Positions 63,822 through 64,000 of a stretch of 64,000 nucleotides of DNA are shown here, piece after piece. A model generated the notes under the pieces. The model saw only the letters and a program-made list of their open reading frames with translations. It was not told the origin of the DNA and ran no database searches. The stretch is from contig NZ_CP115165.1 in NCBI RefSeq assembly GCF_028622095.1, forward strand, positions 2,291,501 to 2,355,500, given 5' to 3'. Within the stretch, counting starts at the first letter, position 1; each line of letters starts with the position of its first letter. Source of the DNA: Deinococcus aquaticus. GTDB taxonomy: Bacteria; Deinococcota; Deinococci; Deinococcales; Deinococcaceae. The position numbers and the translations under genes are program-made.

Positions 63822-64000
63822 TCAGGGGGCGGGCACGCCACTCAGGTGAACCAGCATGCCCGCCCCCTGATGCTCGGCAATGAACGTCAGCCGCTCCTGG
63901 CCGCGCAGCAGCACTATCTCCCGCTGAATCCCATCATCCGGGCGTTCCGTGAACCGTGTGAACCCCCCGGCGCGCAGCACGTCCAGCACCGCGTCCGGCT
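63822..64000 (-). CDS. Hypothetical protein, C-terminal part (truncated by window edge)
   Basis: The minus-strand frame is open from the edge to TGA at 63822-63824: PDAVLDVLRAGGFTRFTERP, DDGIQREIVLLRGQERLTFI, then AEHQGAGMLVHLSGVPAP (about 58 residues visible). Beta-strand alternation suggests a small soluble domain. Family not recognised. Its last codons form half of a 13-bp inverted repeat. Confidence 0.6.
   Translation of the reverse strand, partial: PDAVLDVLRAGGFTRFTERPDDGIQREIVLLRGQERLTFIAEHQGAGMLVHLSGVPAP
63823..63869 (-). terminator. Hairpin formed by the gene's own 3' end
   Basis: CAGGGGGCGGGCA (63823-63835) and TGCCCGCCCCCTG (63857-63869) pair perfectly over 13 bp around a 21-base loop; the left arm includes the stop codon. 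No T tract follows. Confidence 0.5.

Overview
The window is very GC-rich and gene-dense and looks like a Deinococcus chromosome. The evidence is family content: polyphosphate glucokinase, a proofreading-less PolA, NrdI-NrdE-NrdF, Spo0M-like and LEA14/WHy-like proteins, many LysM and lipoprotein envelope genes, and ISAs1 and IS982 elements. More than twenty genes have a TANNNT -10 box ending only 6-8 bases before the start codon, the leaderless-mRNA architecture known from Deinococcus. No rRNA, tRNA, CRISPR array or intact prophage was seen.

Layout. 0-11.7 kb: housekeeping and stress genes (transglutaminase-like protein end, pcp, mutM, pdxH, ohr, a 2-phosphoglycerate-kinase-like protein with triplicated N-terminal modules, a TetR regulator, polyphosphate glucokinase, a Spo0M-like protein, an amidohydrolase). 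11.8-14.1 kb: two IS elements sitting side by side inside one copy of a ~135 bp dispersed repeat. 14.1-22.1 kb: a lipoprotein, secA, a possible structured RNA, polA and small accessory genes. 22.1-26.8 kb: the nrdI-nrdE-nrdF-thioredoxin-like operon behind a cobalamin riboswitch; a second copy of promoter plus riboswitch precedes a 63-residue membrane protein. 26.9-33.9 kb: C39 peptidase, lipoprotein, frameshifted kinase, aminopeptidase, purU, membrane protein and two oxidoreductases. 33.9-38.9 kb: fatty-acid beta-oxidation (fadB-like, small ORF, fadA-like) and a VOC dioxygenase. 39-47.4 kb: lipoproteins (one broken by an amber codon), miaB, amidase, a barrel-like protein, a LolA-like protein, LysM-NlpC/P60. 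47.8-56.2 kb: a type-4-like uracil-DNA glycosylase, a DUF1844-like protein, dtd, LysM-M23 peptidase, N-formylglutamate amidohydrolase-like protein, polyprenyl synthase, alpha/beta hydrolase, TPR-like GGDEF protein. 56.4-60.1 kb: two single-domain response regulators around a stretch of decayed small genes. 60.1-64 kb: an ArsR-type regulator and leuS, preceded by a probable leucine attenuator.

The regulatory DNA is the most interesting part. (1) leuS is preceded by a leaderless 13-codon ORF with adjacent Leu codons, an 11-bp antiterminator and a T8 terminator sharing one arm, as expected for ribosome-mediated attenuation. (2) Duplicated cobalamin riboswitches have identical -35/-10 boxes and different target genes. 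(3) A dispersed repeat family has two covarying hairpins and often abuts stop or start codons; one copy carries both IS elements, each with a recoverable target duplication. (4) A structured, terminator-ended element lies between secA and polA.

All assignments come from reading the sequence; no database search was run. Frameshift and nonsense calls could reflect sequencing error.
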